From Paraconexibacter antarcticus (GTDB lineage Bacteria > Actinomycetota > Thermoleophilia > Solirubrobacterales > Solirubrobacteraceae), in contig NZ_CP098502.1 of the NCBI RefSeq assembly GCF_024220175.1, positions 3,078,514 through 3,142,513 on the forward strand: DNA of 64,000 nt. The letters run 5' to 3'. Under the pieces are notes generated by a model that did not search any database, had not been told where the DNA came from, and worked only from the letters and a program-made list of their open reading frames with translations. This document shows positions 15,818 to 24,332 of this stretch, one piece after another. Each line of letters begins with the position of its first letter. The first letter of the stretch is position 1. Both the position numbers and the translations under genes were made by a program.

Positions 15818-16915
15818 GTGGACGTCACCCTCCTGAACCCCGTCTACTGGCCGGAGGTGCGCCGCGGCTCCGAGCGGGTCGTGCGCGAGCTCGCCGACGG
15901 GCTTTTCGCCGCCGGTCACCGCCCGCGGCTCATCACGAGCACGCGCGCACGACCGTCGACGACCGTGGAGGACGGGCTGACCGTCGAGCGCGTCTGGCGG
16001 CCCGACGTCGTCGAGCACCGGCTGCGCCGCCGGCTCTACGAGGAGCACCTCGCGCACGTCCCGTTCAGCTACCTCGCGCTGCGGCGCGGCGCCCGGCCGG
16101 ACGTCGTGCAGGCCCTGTACGCGACCGACGCCGCCGCCGCGCTGCGCTACCGGCGGGCGACCGGCGTCCCGGTGATCTTCAGCTACATGGGCGTCCCGCA
16201 CCGGATCTCGCTCGCGAACCGCCGCCGCCGCAAGGAGCTCGTCGTGGCCGCCTGCGAGGGCGCCGACGCCGTCGTCGCGCTGAGCGAGCTCGCCGCCGAG
16301 CACTTCCGCACCTGGCTCGGCGTCGACCCGCACGTCATCGCCCCGCCGGTCGACGTCGAGTTCTTCACGCCCGCCGCCGACGCGCGCGCCGCCGTGCCGA
16401 CGATCCTCTGCGCGGCCGACCACACGCAGCCGCGCAAGCGGGTCGGCCTGCTCGTCGACGCGCTCGCCCACGTCCGCCGCGAGCACCCCGAGGCGCGGCT
16501 CGTCCTCTCCCGCGGCGCTACGCCCTCGCCGTGGGCCGGCGTGCCCGGCGTCGTCGAGGCCGACCTCGACGACCGTGCCGCGCTGCGCGACCACAACCGC
16601 GCCGCGTGGGTCCACGCGCTGCCGAGCGTGGGGGAGGCCTTCGGGCTCGTCCTCGCCGAGGCGCTCGCCTGCGGGACGCCGGTCGTCGGCGCCCAGGCCG
16701 AGGTCGTGGGTGGGCCCCAGGACGGCTGCGGCGTCGCGTTCGCGGCCGGCGCCGAGGACGCCGAGGAGCTCGGCGCGGCCCTGCTGGCGGCACTCGCGCT
16801 CGCGCAGGACCCGGGCACCGCCGCCCGCTGCGCCGCCCGCGCGCAGCGCTTCTCCCGCGCGGCGTGCGTCGCCGCCCACCTGGACCTCTACCGCGCCGTC
16901 GGCGCGACGGGCTGA
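15818..16915 (+). CDS. Glycosyltransferase family 4
   Basis: This 365-residue GT-B enzyme starts at GTG 15818. The N-terminal half has NPVYWPEVRRGSERVVRELA, the acceptor side. The C-terminal half has the donor-binding motif VGEAFGLVLAEALACGTPVV, with the Ex7E pair, near residues 268-290. It is a retaining transferase by family. It lies 21 nt after the GT2 and 10 nt before the next methyltransferase in a continuous plus-strand run. The donor is unknown. Confidence 0.92.
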   Translation: MDVTLLNPVYWPEVRRGSERVVRELADGLFAAGHRPRLITSTRARPSTTVEDGLTVERVWRPDVVEHRLRRRLYEEHLAHVPFSYLALRRGARPDVVQALYATDAAAALRYRRATGVPVIFSYMGVPHRISLANRRRRKELVVAACEGADAVVALSELAAEHFRTWLGVDPHVIAPPVDVEFFTPAADARAAVPTILCAADHTQPRKRVGLLVDALAHVRREHPEARLVLSRGATPSPWAGVPGVVEADLDDRAALRDHNRAAWVHALPSVGEAFGLVLAEALACGTPVVGAQAEVVGGPQDGCGVAFAAGAEDAEELGAALLAALALAQDPGTAARCAARAQRFSRAACVAAHLDLYRAVGATG

Positions 16916-16925
16916 CGGCCGGCCG

Positions 16926-17624
16926 ATGCTCGACGCCGCCCGCGAGCGCCTGCTCGCGCAGACCCCGGAGGACGCGAAGGTCCTCGACGTCGGCGGCTGG
17001 GCCAGGCCACTCCCGCGCGCCGACGCCGTCCTCGACCTGCTGCCCTACGCGACGCGCGGTCTCTACGGGACCGAGGACGACACGCCCGAGCGCTTCACCG
17101 CGGACACCTGGGTGCAGCGCGACATCTGCGACCACGAGCCGTGGCCGTTCGCCGACGGCGCCTTCGACGTCGCCGTCTGCTCGCACACCCTCGAGGACGT
17201 CCGGGACCCGGTGTGGGTCTGCCACGAGCTCGCGCGCGTAGCGAAGGCCGGCTACGTCGAGGTGCCCGCGCCCGTCGAGGAGCTCACCTGGGGCGTCCAC
17301 GGCCCGTGGGTCGGGTGGACGCACCACCACTGGATCACCGAGCCCGAGCGCACCGCGGACGGGGTCGACGGGCTGCGCTTCACCTTCAAGCCGCACCTCC
17401 TCGCCGCGCCCGGCCGCCACCTCGCGGCGGGGACGACCGAGGGGCTCGCGCCCGCGGACCGCGTCGTCGCCCTGTGGTGGGACGGGACGCTCCCGGCCCG
17501 CGAGCAGGTCCTCGTCGGCGCCGACGAGTTCGACGCGTGGCTCGGAGGCCTGCTCGCCGCGCACGGCGGGCCGGCGCCGGCCCCGGGGACGCCACGCACC
17601 CCCCGGCGCCCCTGGCGGCGCTGA
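16926..17624 (+). CDS. SAM-dependent methyltransferase, last gene of the glycan run
   Basis: The 232-residue protein has motif I KVLDVGGWARPLPRADAVLD, an acidic-rich middle and motif IV DVAVCSHTLEDVRDP, a Methyltransf_11-like core. A WGVHGPWVGWTHHHWI loop and a basic, Pro-rich tail are distinctive. It is the seventh methyltransferase in 10.6 kb. The 38-nt gap to yebC holds a new promoter, which marks the end of the cluster. Confidence 0.8.
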   Translation: MLDAARERLLAQTPEDAKVLDVGGWARPLPRADAVLDLLPYATRGLYGTEDDTPERFTADTWVQRDICDHEPWPFADGAFDVAVCSHTLEDVRDPVWVCHELARVAKAGYVEVPAPVEELTWGVHGPWVGWTHHHWITEPERTADGVDGLRFTFKPHLLAAPGRHLAAGTTEGLAPADRVVALWWDGTLPAREQVLVGADEFDAWLGGLLAAHGGPAPAPGTPRTPRRPWRR

Positions 17625-17649
17625 CCGCCCGCGGGAGCGGACGGGCCGG

Positions 17650-17655
17650 TACCCT
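17650..17655 (+). promoter_or_regulatory. -10 element TACCCT
   Basis: It lies 7 nt before the yebC ATG at 17663 and predicts a leaderless transcript. Confidence 0.5.
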
Positions 17656-17662
17656 GAAGCGC

Positions 17663-18412
17663 ATGTCGGGACATTCGAAGTGGGCGTCGATCAAGCACCA
17701 GAAGGCGATCAAGGACTCGCGCCGCGGCCAGGCCTTCACGAAGCTCACCCGCGCGATCACCGTCGCGGCCAAGGCCGGTGGCGGCGACATCGACGGCAAC
17801 CCGTCGCTCGCGCTCGCCGTGCAGAAGGCGAAGGACGCCTCGATGCCGAAGGACAACATCCAGCGCGCGATCGACAAGGGCACCGGCGCCGGCGCGGACG
17901 CGGAGTCCTTCGAGGAGGTCATGTACGAGGGGTACGGGCCCGGCGGCGTCGCGCTCCTCATCGAGGCCCTGACCGACAACCGCAACCGCACCGGCGCGGA
18001 CGTGCGGAACATCTTCACGAAGGCCGGCTGCGCCCTCGGCGAGCCCGGCTCGGTGTCCTACCTCTTCGACAAGAAGGGCGTCGTCGTCGTCGAGTCGGAG
18101 CACGCCTCCGAGGACGACCTCATGGTCGCGATCGACGCCGGCGCGGAGGACATCGTCGACAACGGCGACCACTTCGAGGTCATCGCCGAGCCGTCCGACT
18201 TCCAGGCCGTCCGCAAGGCCATCGACGAGGCCGGTATCACGATCGCCTCGAGCGAGGTCCTGTGGCGCCCGCAGGTCCGCACCGAGGTCGACGAGGAGAC
18301 CGCGGGCAAGCTCTTCCGCCTGCTCGAGAAGCTCGACGAGAACGACGACGTCGGCGAGGTCCACGGCAACTACGAGGTCGACGACGCCGTGATGGAGAAG
18401 CTCGCGGGCTGA
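17663..18412 (+). CDS. yebC: YebC/PmpR family protein
   Basis: The 249-residue protein is full length and has the family hallmark GHSKWASIKHQKAIKD at its N-terminus and MYEGYGPGGVALLIE in the middle, with an acidic C-terminus. Members have been described as DNA-binding regulators and, more recently, as factors helping ribosomes at proline stretches. yebC is classically found just upstream of ruvCAB. Here the two are in the same orientation but separated by about 3.8 kb of signalling and transport genes. Confidence 0.95.
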   Translation: MSGHSKWASIKHQKAIKDSRRGQAFTKLTRAITVAAKAGGGDIDGNPSLALAVQKAKDASMPKDNIQRAIDKGTGAGADAESFEEVMYEGYGPGGVALLIEALTDNRNRTGADVRNIFTKAGCALGEPGSVSYLFDKKGVVVVESEHASEDDLMVAIDAGAEDIVDNGDHFEVIAEPSDFQAVRKAIDEAGITIASSEVLWRPQVRTEVDEETAGKLFRLLEKLDENDDVGEVHGNYEVDDAVMEKLAG

Positions 18413-18502
18413 GCGCGACATCCTCGCCTGGCGGCTCGGATGCCGCCGGCGGTTGCTCGCCCAGGGGGCTCCCAACACGCCTGCCGGTGGGCACTGAACG
18501 CC

Positions 18503-19740
18503 ATGGCCCGCCTCGTTCCACCCGTGCTGCGGGAGGAGCCGCAGTTCCGGCGGCTCTTCACCGGGCTGTCGCTGTCGGCCTTCGGCGACCGCATGACGTT
18601 CGTCGCGCTGCCGTTCGCCGTGCTGTCGATCGGCGGCGGGGCGGCCGACGTCGGTCTCGTCAGCGCGGCCGCGACGATCCCGTTCCTCGTCTTCACCCTC
18701 GCCGGCGGCGTCATCGCCGACCGCGTCCGGCGCCACCGCCTGATGATGGTCACCGACCTCGTCCGGCTCGTGACGCAGACGATCGCCGCGGCGCTGCTCA
18801 TCTCCGGGCACGCCGAGGTCTCCTGGCGGTCCTGTTCGTCGTCTTCGGGACGGCGGAGGCGTTCTTCGGGCCGGCCATCACCGGGCTCATCCCGCTCACC
18901 GTCGGCCCGGAGCACCTGCAGGCCGCGAACGGGCTGCGCTCGCTCGTCCTCTCGACCGGCATGGTCACGGGCCCGGCGGTCGCCGGCGTGCTCATCGCGA
19001 CGGCGGGCCCGGGCTATGCGCTCGCGGTCGACGCCGCGACGTACGCCGTGAGCGCAGCCGCGCTCGCCGGGCTGCGGCCCCGCGTCCCCGACCCGGAGGA
19101 CGCGGACGGCACCGACCCGGGCTTCCTCGCCCAGCTCCGCGCCGGCTTCGCCGAGGTCCGATCGCGGACCTGGGTCTGGGCGGGCCTCGTCGGCATCGCC
19201 GTCTACCACGTCGTCCTGCCCTCGATCTTCGTGCTCGGCCCCGTGCTCGCCGATCGCGAGCTCGACGGAGCCTCGAGCTGGGCCGTCATCACCGTCGGGT
19301 TCGGCGTCGGCGCGATCGTCGGGGACCTCGTCGTCATCCGGCTGCGCCTCAGCCGGCCGATGCTCGTCTCCTGCTGCGGGCTCGCGGTCGCCTCCTGCCA
19401 GGCGCTCATCGTCGGCAGCGGCTTCCCCGTCGCGGTCATCGCCGTCCTGGACGGGGTCACCGGCGTGGCCGTCTCCCTGTACTTCACGCTCTGGGAGCTC
19501 TCGCTCCAGCAGCACATCCCGCCCGCCGCGATCTCCCGCGTGTCGAGCTACGACTACCTCGCGTCGGGCGGCCTGATGCCCGTCGGGCTCGCGCTCGCGG
19601 GGCCGGCGGAGGCCGCCTTCGGGCTCCACGCGACGCTCCACGCGATGACGCTCATCGCCGTCCCCTTCGCCCTCGTCCTGATGGCGCTTCCGGCGGTTCG
19701 GGCGCTGCGGGCTTTGGACGCCGTGCCCGCTGCACCCTGA
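18503..19740 (+). pseudogene. MFS transporter with an internal frameshift
   Basis: From ATG 18503 the product reads as a major facilitator (GLSLSAFGDRMTFVALPFAV, then the A-motif-like GGVIADRVRRHRLMM). It leaves frame around 18818-18830, just after GHAEV. Reading resumes in the next frame at LAVLFVVFGTAEAFFGPAI and runs to TGA 19740 with the remaining helices intact, giving about 412 residues in all, a normal MFS length. A single missing base explains the break. It may be a real pseudogene, programmed slippage or a sequencing error. The resemblance is to the enterobactin-exporter-like (EntS/DHA3) MFS group. Its 3' end overlaps the convergent cyclase gene by 89 nt. Confidence 0.8.
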
Positions 19741-20860
19741 TCTCACCGCCGACGTTCTTCAGGCGCTTGGCCCCGGCGAGCGACCAGTGCACGCCGTCGG
19801 GGACCTGGTCGGCGACCTCGTTCGTCGCGAGCACCGAGCCCGCCCGGGCGACGCCGGTGATGCGGCTCGCGAGGTTGACGGGGGCGCCGAACCAGTCGCC
19901 CGCCCGGCTCACGGCCGGCCCCGACGCGATCCCGACGCGGAGCTGGGGGAAGTCCTCGCCCTCCTGCTCGGCGACCTCGACGAGCCGCAGCGCCGCCTCG
20001 ACCATCGCGGGCGCGTCCGGGCTCACGAGCAGCACGGCGTCGCCGATCGTCTTCACGACGCGGACGGGGGCCTGCACCGCGTCCTCCGCGAGGGCCTCCA
20101 GGCGCCCGGCGACGGCCCCGAGCACCTCGGGCGGGACCTGCTCGCCCATCCGGGTGAAACCGACGAGGTCGGCGAACGCGACGACGACCTCGCGCGCGCC
20201 CGGCAGGTCGCCGCCGGCCCGCTCCTGCGCCGTCACGATCTCCGTCGCGACCGCCTGCCGCAGGTGGATCCGCAGGATGGTCTCCAGCAGCGGGCCGAGG
20301 GACGGCGCGAGCAGCGCCGACGCCTCCTGGTAGTTGCGGGCGAGCTCGAGCTCGGTCGCGCCCGGCCGCAGGACGACCTCGAAGGTCACCTGCCGCAGCA
20401 GCTCGGCGATCTGCGCGAACGCCCGCGAGAGCATCCGCGAGACGGTCAGCACCTGGTCCTCGCTGAGGCCCGCGTCGACGTAGGTCCGGGCGATCCGGGC
20501 GGCGTCGACGTCGAGGTCGGTGAACAGCGCGCCCCCGTCCTCGTCGGTGTCGGCCTGCACGCCGCTCGCGCTCTGCAGCGCGCGGAGGAAGGCGAGGCCG
20601 ACGTCGGCCCGCTCGGCGACCTCCTCCTCGCTGAAGCGGGCGGTGCCGGTGATGACGCGCTCGGAGGGGAGGAGGACGAGCGTCTGCGTGTCGGTCGCCC
20701 GCCGCAGCTCGGTGAGCGTCCGGCCCTCGTCGGTGGCGAGCCAGCGCAGCAGCTCCAGGCGCTCCTCGCGCGCGTCGCCCTCGAGCCCGTCGAGGAGCCC
20801 CGCCGCCACGAGCTCCTCGTCGGTCGGCGGGCCGGCGTCAGGACGGGGGGCGTCGCTCAT
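19652..20860 (-). CDS. Class III adenylate cyclase with N-terminal regulatory domain
   Basis: The 402-residue protein has an all-helical N-terminal region (about 14-200) resembling the autoinhibitory pH-sensing domain of mycobacterial Rv1264. The catalytic domain starts with VVVAFADLVGFTRMGE, with metal Asp231; K270 and D274 lie in KTIGDAVLL, and GDWFGAPVNLASRIT follows. It should convert ATP to cAMP. The C-terminal tail is Pro/Arg-rich. It begins after a leaderless-type promoter and its last 89 nt are antisense to the MFS gene. No cAMP receptor gene is in the window. Confidence 0.88.
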   Translation of the reverse strand: MSDAPRPDAGPPTDEELVAAGLLDGLEGDAREERLELLRWLATDEGRTLTELRRATDTQTLVLLPSERVITGTARFSEEEVAERADVGLAFLRALQSASGVQADTDEDGGALFTDLDVDAARIARTYVDAGLSEDQVLTVSRMLSRAFAQIAELLRQVTFEVVLRPGATELELARNYQEASALLAPSLGPLLETILRIHLRQAVATEIVTAQERAGGDLPGAREVVVAFADLVGFTRMGEQVPPEVLGAVAGRLEALAEDAVQAPVRVVKTIGDAVLLVSPDAPAMVEAALRLVEVAEQEGEDFPQLRVGIASGPAVSRAGDWFGAPVNLASRITGVARAGSVLATNEVADQVPDGVHWSLAGAKRLKNVGGEIRVQRARRPKPAAPEPPEAPSGRGRRGRR

Positions 20861-20868
20861 CGGGCGCC

Positions 20869-20874
20869 AGCGTA
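20869..20874 (-). promoter_or_regulatory. -10 element TACGCT
   Basis: It lies 8 nt before the cyclase ATG at 20860 on the minus strand. Confidence 0.4.
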
Positions 20875-20889
20875 GCCGCGGCGCGCGGC

Positions 20890-22101
20890 TCAGGCGACGA
20901 GGGGGGAGCCCGACTGGCGCAGCGCATGGAGGTGCCCGATGAGCGCCTCGGTGACCCGCGGGTCGAACTGGGTGCCCGCGCAGCGCGCGAGCTCGTGGAC
21001 GGCGTCGGCGTGCGGCATCCGGGCGCGGTAGGGCCGGTCGGAGGTCATCGCGTGGTACGTGTCGCAGGCGAGGATGATGCGGCTGCCGAGCGGGATCGCC
21101 TCCCCGGCCAGCCCGTCCGGGTAGCCCGAGCCGTCGAAGGACTCGTGCTCGTGGCGGACGATCCGGGCGACCGTCCCCAGGCCCGGGATCGCCTGCAGGA
21201 TCCGCCAGCCGATGACGGGGTGCTCGCGCATGAGCTCCCACTCCTCGGGGTCCAGGCGCGCCGGCTTGTTGAGGACGTGGTCGGGGATCGCGACCTTGCC
21301 GATGTCGTGCAGCAGCGCCGCGGTGCCGAGCCGCTCGACGTCAGGCAGGTGGAGGCCGAGCGAGCGCCCGACCGAGCGCGCCATGTCCACGACGGACTCG
21401 GAGTGCTCGCCGGTGTAGCGGTCGCGCTCGAGCAGGGTGACGGCGAGCGCCTCGATGACGTCGGTGTGGGGGTTGTGGAGCGGCGCCTCGCCGTCGTCCC
21501 CGGGGCCGGCGGTCTGCAGCCCCGCGTCGACCCGGCCACCGCCCGCGCGGCGGGCGCGGTCCAGGCCGAAGGACGCCCGGCCGAGCAGCGCCTCGACCGT
21601 GCCGCCGCGGACGTGCTGCGCGGCGCCGGCGGAGATCGTGAGCGGGCCGACGCCGTCGACCTCGGCGTCCTCGACCCGCTCGACCATCCGCTGGGCGCAG
21701 CTCACGGCGCCGTCGAGCGCGGTGTCGGGGAGGAGGACGGCGAGCTCGTCGGCGCCGGTGCGGCCGCAGATGTCGGTCGTCCGGGTGACGTCGCGGAGAT
21801 GGTCGGCGAGGACGGCGAGGGCGATGTCGCCGCCGGCGGCGCCGCGCGTCGCGTTGAGCTCGCGGAAGCCGTCGATGTCGATGAGCGCGAGGCTCACCGA
21901 GTTGCCGCTGCGCCGGGTGCGCTCGAGCTCGCGGGCGGCGGCCTCGCGGAAGGCCTCGAGCGTCAGGAGCTGCGTGCGGGCGTCGCGGCCGGCGGCGGCG
22001 AGCCGCTCGCGTTCGAGCGAGCGCACGCGCTCCTGGGCCGCGGCGAGCTGCTCCCGGAGGAACGCGAGCTCGGGGTCGGGTGTCGCGGCGCGGCGGCGCA
22101 T
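20890..22101 (-). CDS. Degenerate-GGDEF/HD-GYP protein
   Basis: The 403-residue protein has a short coiled-coil-like N-terminus, a GGDEF domain (about 42-195) and an HD-GYP domain (about 210-400). The diguanylate cyclase motif is GADEL (116-120) instead of GGDEF, so synthesis is unlikely. The inhibitory I-site RTTD (107-110) sits exactly five residues before it, so c-di-GMP may still bind. The phosphodiesterase half looks complete: HD at 265-266, REHPVIGWRIL, HEH and DGSGYPDGL. I infer a c-di-GMP-sensing hydrolase. The start at ATG 22101 is preferred; an in-frame ATG at 22145 is possible. Confidence 0.85.
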   Translation of the reverse strand: MRRRAATPDPELAFLREQLAAAQERVRSLERERLAAAGRDARTQLLTLEAFREAAARELERTRRSGNSVSLALIDIDGFRELNATRGAAGGDIALAVLADHLRDVTRTTDICGRTGADELAVLLPDTALDGAVSCAQRMVERVEDAEVDGVGPLTISAGAAQHVRGGTVEALLGRASFGLDRARRAGGGRVDAGLQTAGPGDDGEAPLHNPHTDVIEALAVTLLERDRYTGEHSESVVDMARSVGRSLGLHLPDVERLGTAALLHDIGKVAIPDHVLNKPARLDPEEWELMREHPVIGWRILQAIPGLGTVARIVRHEHESFDGSGYPDGLAGEAIPLGSRIILACDTYHAMTSDRPYRARMPHADAVHELARCAGTQFDPRVTEALIGHLHALRQSGSPLVA

Positions 22102-22210
22102 CACGGGGTTCGTATCGACAGCGCCGCATGCTTCTTTAGTGGCCATTCGGCCAGGAATGCGCGGCGCCGGGGCGGAAGGCATCCGGCCCGCCCCGCAGAA
22201 TCACGAACAC

Positions 22211-22717
22211 ATGATCGTGCTCGGCATCGACCCCGGCCTCGCGAACACCGGCTTCGGCGTGGTCGCGCGCCGTCGCGGGCGCCTCGTGGCGCTCGACGGC
22301 GGGGTCATCACGACGGCCTCCGCGATGGCGGGCGAGCTGCGGCTCAAGCGGATCTTCGACGCCGTCACCGAGCTCATCGCCTCCCATGAGCCCGACGCCG
22401 TCGCCCTCGAGAACCTCTACTTCGGCGCGAACGTCGGCAGCGCCATGGCGGTCGGGCAGGCGCGCGGCGTCGTCCTGCTCGCCGCCGGACAGCGCGGTCT
22501 CGGCTGCCACGACTACACCCCGCAGCAGGTGAAGTCGGCGGTCTGCGGCAGTGGCCGGGCCGCGAAGGACCAGGTCGCCCGCATGGTCCAGACGCTCCTG
22601 AGCCTGCCCGAGCCCCCGCGTCCCGACCACGCCGCGGACGCGCTCGCCGTCGCGCTCTGCCACGCGAACCACGCCCCGCTGCAGCGCGCGGCCGCCCTCG
22701 CGGGGGCCTCGGCGTGA
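22211..22717 (+). CDS. ruvC: Holliday junction resolvase RuvC
   Basis: The 168-residue endonuclease carries the catalytic acidic residues in GIDPG (Asp7), ALENLYFG and [10 protein letters not shown]. It cleaves Holliday junctions symmetrically with RuvAB. A CAGAAT hexamer 9 nt before the ATG is a plausible -10. The ruvC stop overlaps the ruvA GTG start as GTGA, the usual compact ruvCAB operon. Confidence 0.96.
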   Translation: MIVLGIDPGLANTGFGVVARRRGRLVALDGGVITTASAMAGELRLKRIFDAVTELIASHEPDAVALENLYFGANVGSAMAVGQARGVVLLAAGQRGLGCHDYTPQQVKSAVCGSGRAAKDQVARMVQTLLSLPEPPRPDHAADALAVALCHANHAPLQRAAALAGASA

Positions 22718-23313
22718 TCGCCCGGATCGCCGGCGAGGTCGTCGCCCGCCGCGCCGACCACGTCATCGTCGAGACCGCGGGCGGCGTCGGCTACCGCGTC
22801 GCCGTCTCGGCGTCGACGCTCGAGCACGTCCCCGCGGTCGGCGGGGCCGTCAGCCTCCACACGGAGCTCATCGTCCGCGAGGACAGCATGGCGCTCTACG
22901 GCTTCGCGACCGAGGAGGAGCAGGACCTCTTCACCATGCTGCTCGGCGTCCAGTCGGTCGGGCCGAAGATGGCCCTGGCCGTGCTCTCGGGCGGCTCCCC
23001 GCGGGAGCTCGTGACCGCCCTGGCCGCCGGCGACGCCGCCCGCTTCCAGGCCGTGCCGGGCATCGGCAAGCGGACGGCCGAGCGGATCATCGTCGAGCTG
23101 CGCGAGAAGGTCGGCGTGCCGGCCGACATGGTGCCCGCGCTCGGCGACGTCACCGCGTCGCGCGGGGACGACCCGCGCCTGCTCGCCCGCGACGGCCTCC
23201 TGGAGCTCGGGTACGACCTCGTCGAGGCCGACCGCCTGCTCGCCGGCGCCGAGCCCGGCCTCTCCGCGGAGGCGCTCATCGGCCACGCGCTCAAGCAGGC
23301 GGCCCGGCGATGA
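22714..23313 (+). CDS. ruvA: Holliday junction DNA helicase subunit RuvA
   Basis: This 199-residue protein begins at GTG 22714. It has the OB-fold domain I ([14 protein letters not shown] start, [17 protein letters not shown]), the helix-hairpin-helix pair of domain II ([18 protein letters not shown] and [19 protein letters not shown]) and the small C-terminal domain III that binds RuvB. It is normal length and overlaps both neighbours. Confidence 0.96.
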   Translation: MIARIAGEVVARRADHVIVETAGGVGYRVAVSASTLEHVPAVGGAVSLHTELIVREDSMALYGFATEEEQDLFTMLLGVQSVGPKMALAVLSGGSPRELVTALAAGDAARFQAVPGIGKRTAERIIVELREKVGVPADMVPALGDVTASRGDDPRLLARDGLLELGYDLVEADRLLAGAEPGLSAEALIGHALKQAARR

Positions 23314-24332
23314 GCGACATCCCCCGGATCCACACGCCCGGCATCCTCGACGAGGACGACGCCGTCGCGGTCACGCTCCGCCCGCGCCGGCTGCGCGACT
23401 TCGTCGGCCAGGAGGGGCTCCGTGAGCAGCTCGCGGTGTCCGTCGAGGCCGCCCGCGCCCGCGGCGAGGCGCTCGACCACGTCCTCTTCGCCGGCCCGCC
23501 CGGCCTCGGCAAGACGTCGCTCGCCCAGATCCTCGCCGAGGAGCTCGGCGTCCCGTGCGTCTCCACCGCCGCGCCCGCCCTCGAGCGCAAGGGCGACGTC
23601 GCCGCGTTCCTCACCGCGCTGGAGCCCCGCAGCGTCTTCTTCGTCGACGAGATCCACCGGCTGCCGCGCGCGCTGGAGGAGACGTTCTACCCCGCCATGG
23701 AGGACGGCAAGCTGCCGATCACCGTCGGGCAGGGGGCGGGCGCGCGGGTCATGACGCTCGACCTGCCGCCGTTCACGCTCGTCGGCGCGACGACGCGCGC
23801 GGGCCGCCTGACGACCCCGCTCCGGGACCGCTTCGGCATCCAGCATCGCCTCGAGCCCTACGGCGTCGCGGACCTCGGCCTCATCGTGCAGCGCAGCGCG
23901 GGCATCCTCGGCATCGAGCTCGCCCCGGACGGGGCGGAGGCGATCGCCGCCCGGTCCCGCGGCACGCCGCGCGTCGCGAACCGGCTGCTCAAGCGGGTGC
24001 GTGACTACGCGGAGGTGCGGGCCGGCGGCGTCGTCACGGCCCCGGTCGCGGACGCCGCGCTCGGCCTCATGGAGGTCGACCGCCTCGGCCTCGACCGCCT
24101 CGACCGCGAGATCCTCGGCGCGATCTGCGAGAAGTTCGAGGGCGGGCCCGTCGGCCTCTCGACGCTCGCCGTCGCCGTCCAGGAGGAGACCGACACGCTC
24201 GAGGACGTCTACGAGCCCTACCTCCTGCAGTGCGGCCTCATCAAGCGCACGCCGCGCGGGCGCGTCGCGACCTTCCGGGCCTACGCCCACCTCGGGCTGG
24301 AGCCGCCCGCGACGGATCCCGCGCTCTTCTGA
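23310..24332 (+). CDS. ruvB: Holliday junction branch-migration ATPase RuvB
   Basis: The 340-residue AAA+ motor has Walker A GPPGLGKT, Walker [10 protein letters not shown], sensor I GATTRAG, the arginine-finger region TPLRDRFG and the C-terminal winged-helix domain. The N-terminal [13 protein letters not shown] is diagnostic. The ATG overlaps the ruvA stop. Its last 52 nt are antisense to the 3' end of the convergent GGDEF-EAL gene. Confidence 0.97.
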   Translation: MSDIPRIHTPGILDEDDAVAVTLRPRRLRDFVGQEGLREQLAVSVEAARARGEALDHVLFAGPPGLGKTSLAQILAEELGVPCVSTAAPALERKGDVAAFLTALEPRSVFFVDEIHRLPRALEETFYPAMEDGKLPITVGQGAGARVMTLDLPPFTLVGATTRAGRLTTPLRDRFGIQHRLEPYGVADLGLIVQRSAGILGIELAPDGAEAIAARSRGTPRVANRLLKRVRDYAEVRAGGVVTAPVADAALGLMEVDRLGLDRLDREILGAICEKFEGGPVGLSTLAVAVQEETDTLEDVYEPYLLQCGLIKRTPRGRVATFRAYAHLGLEPPATDPALF

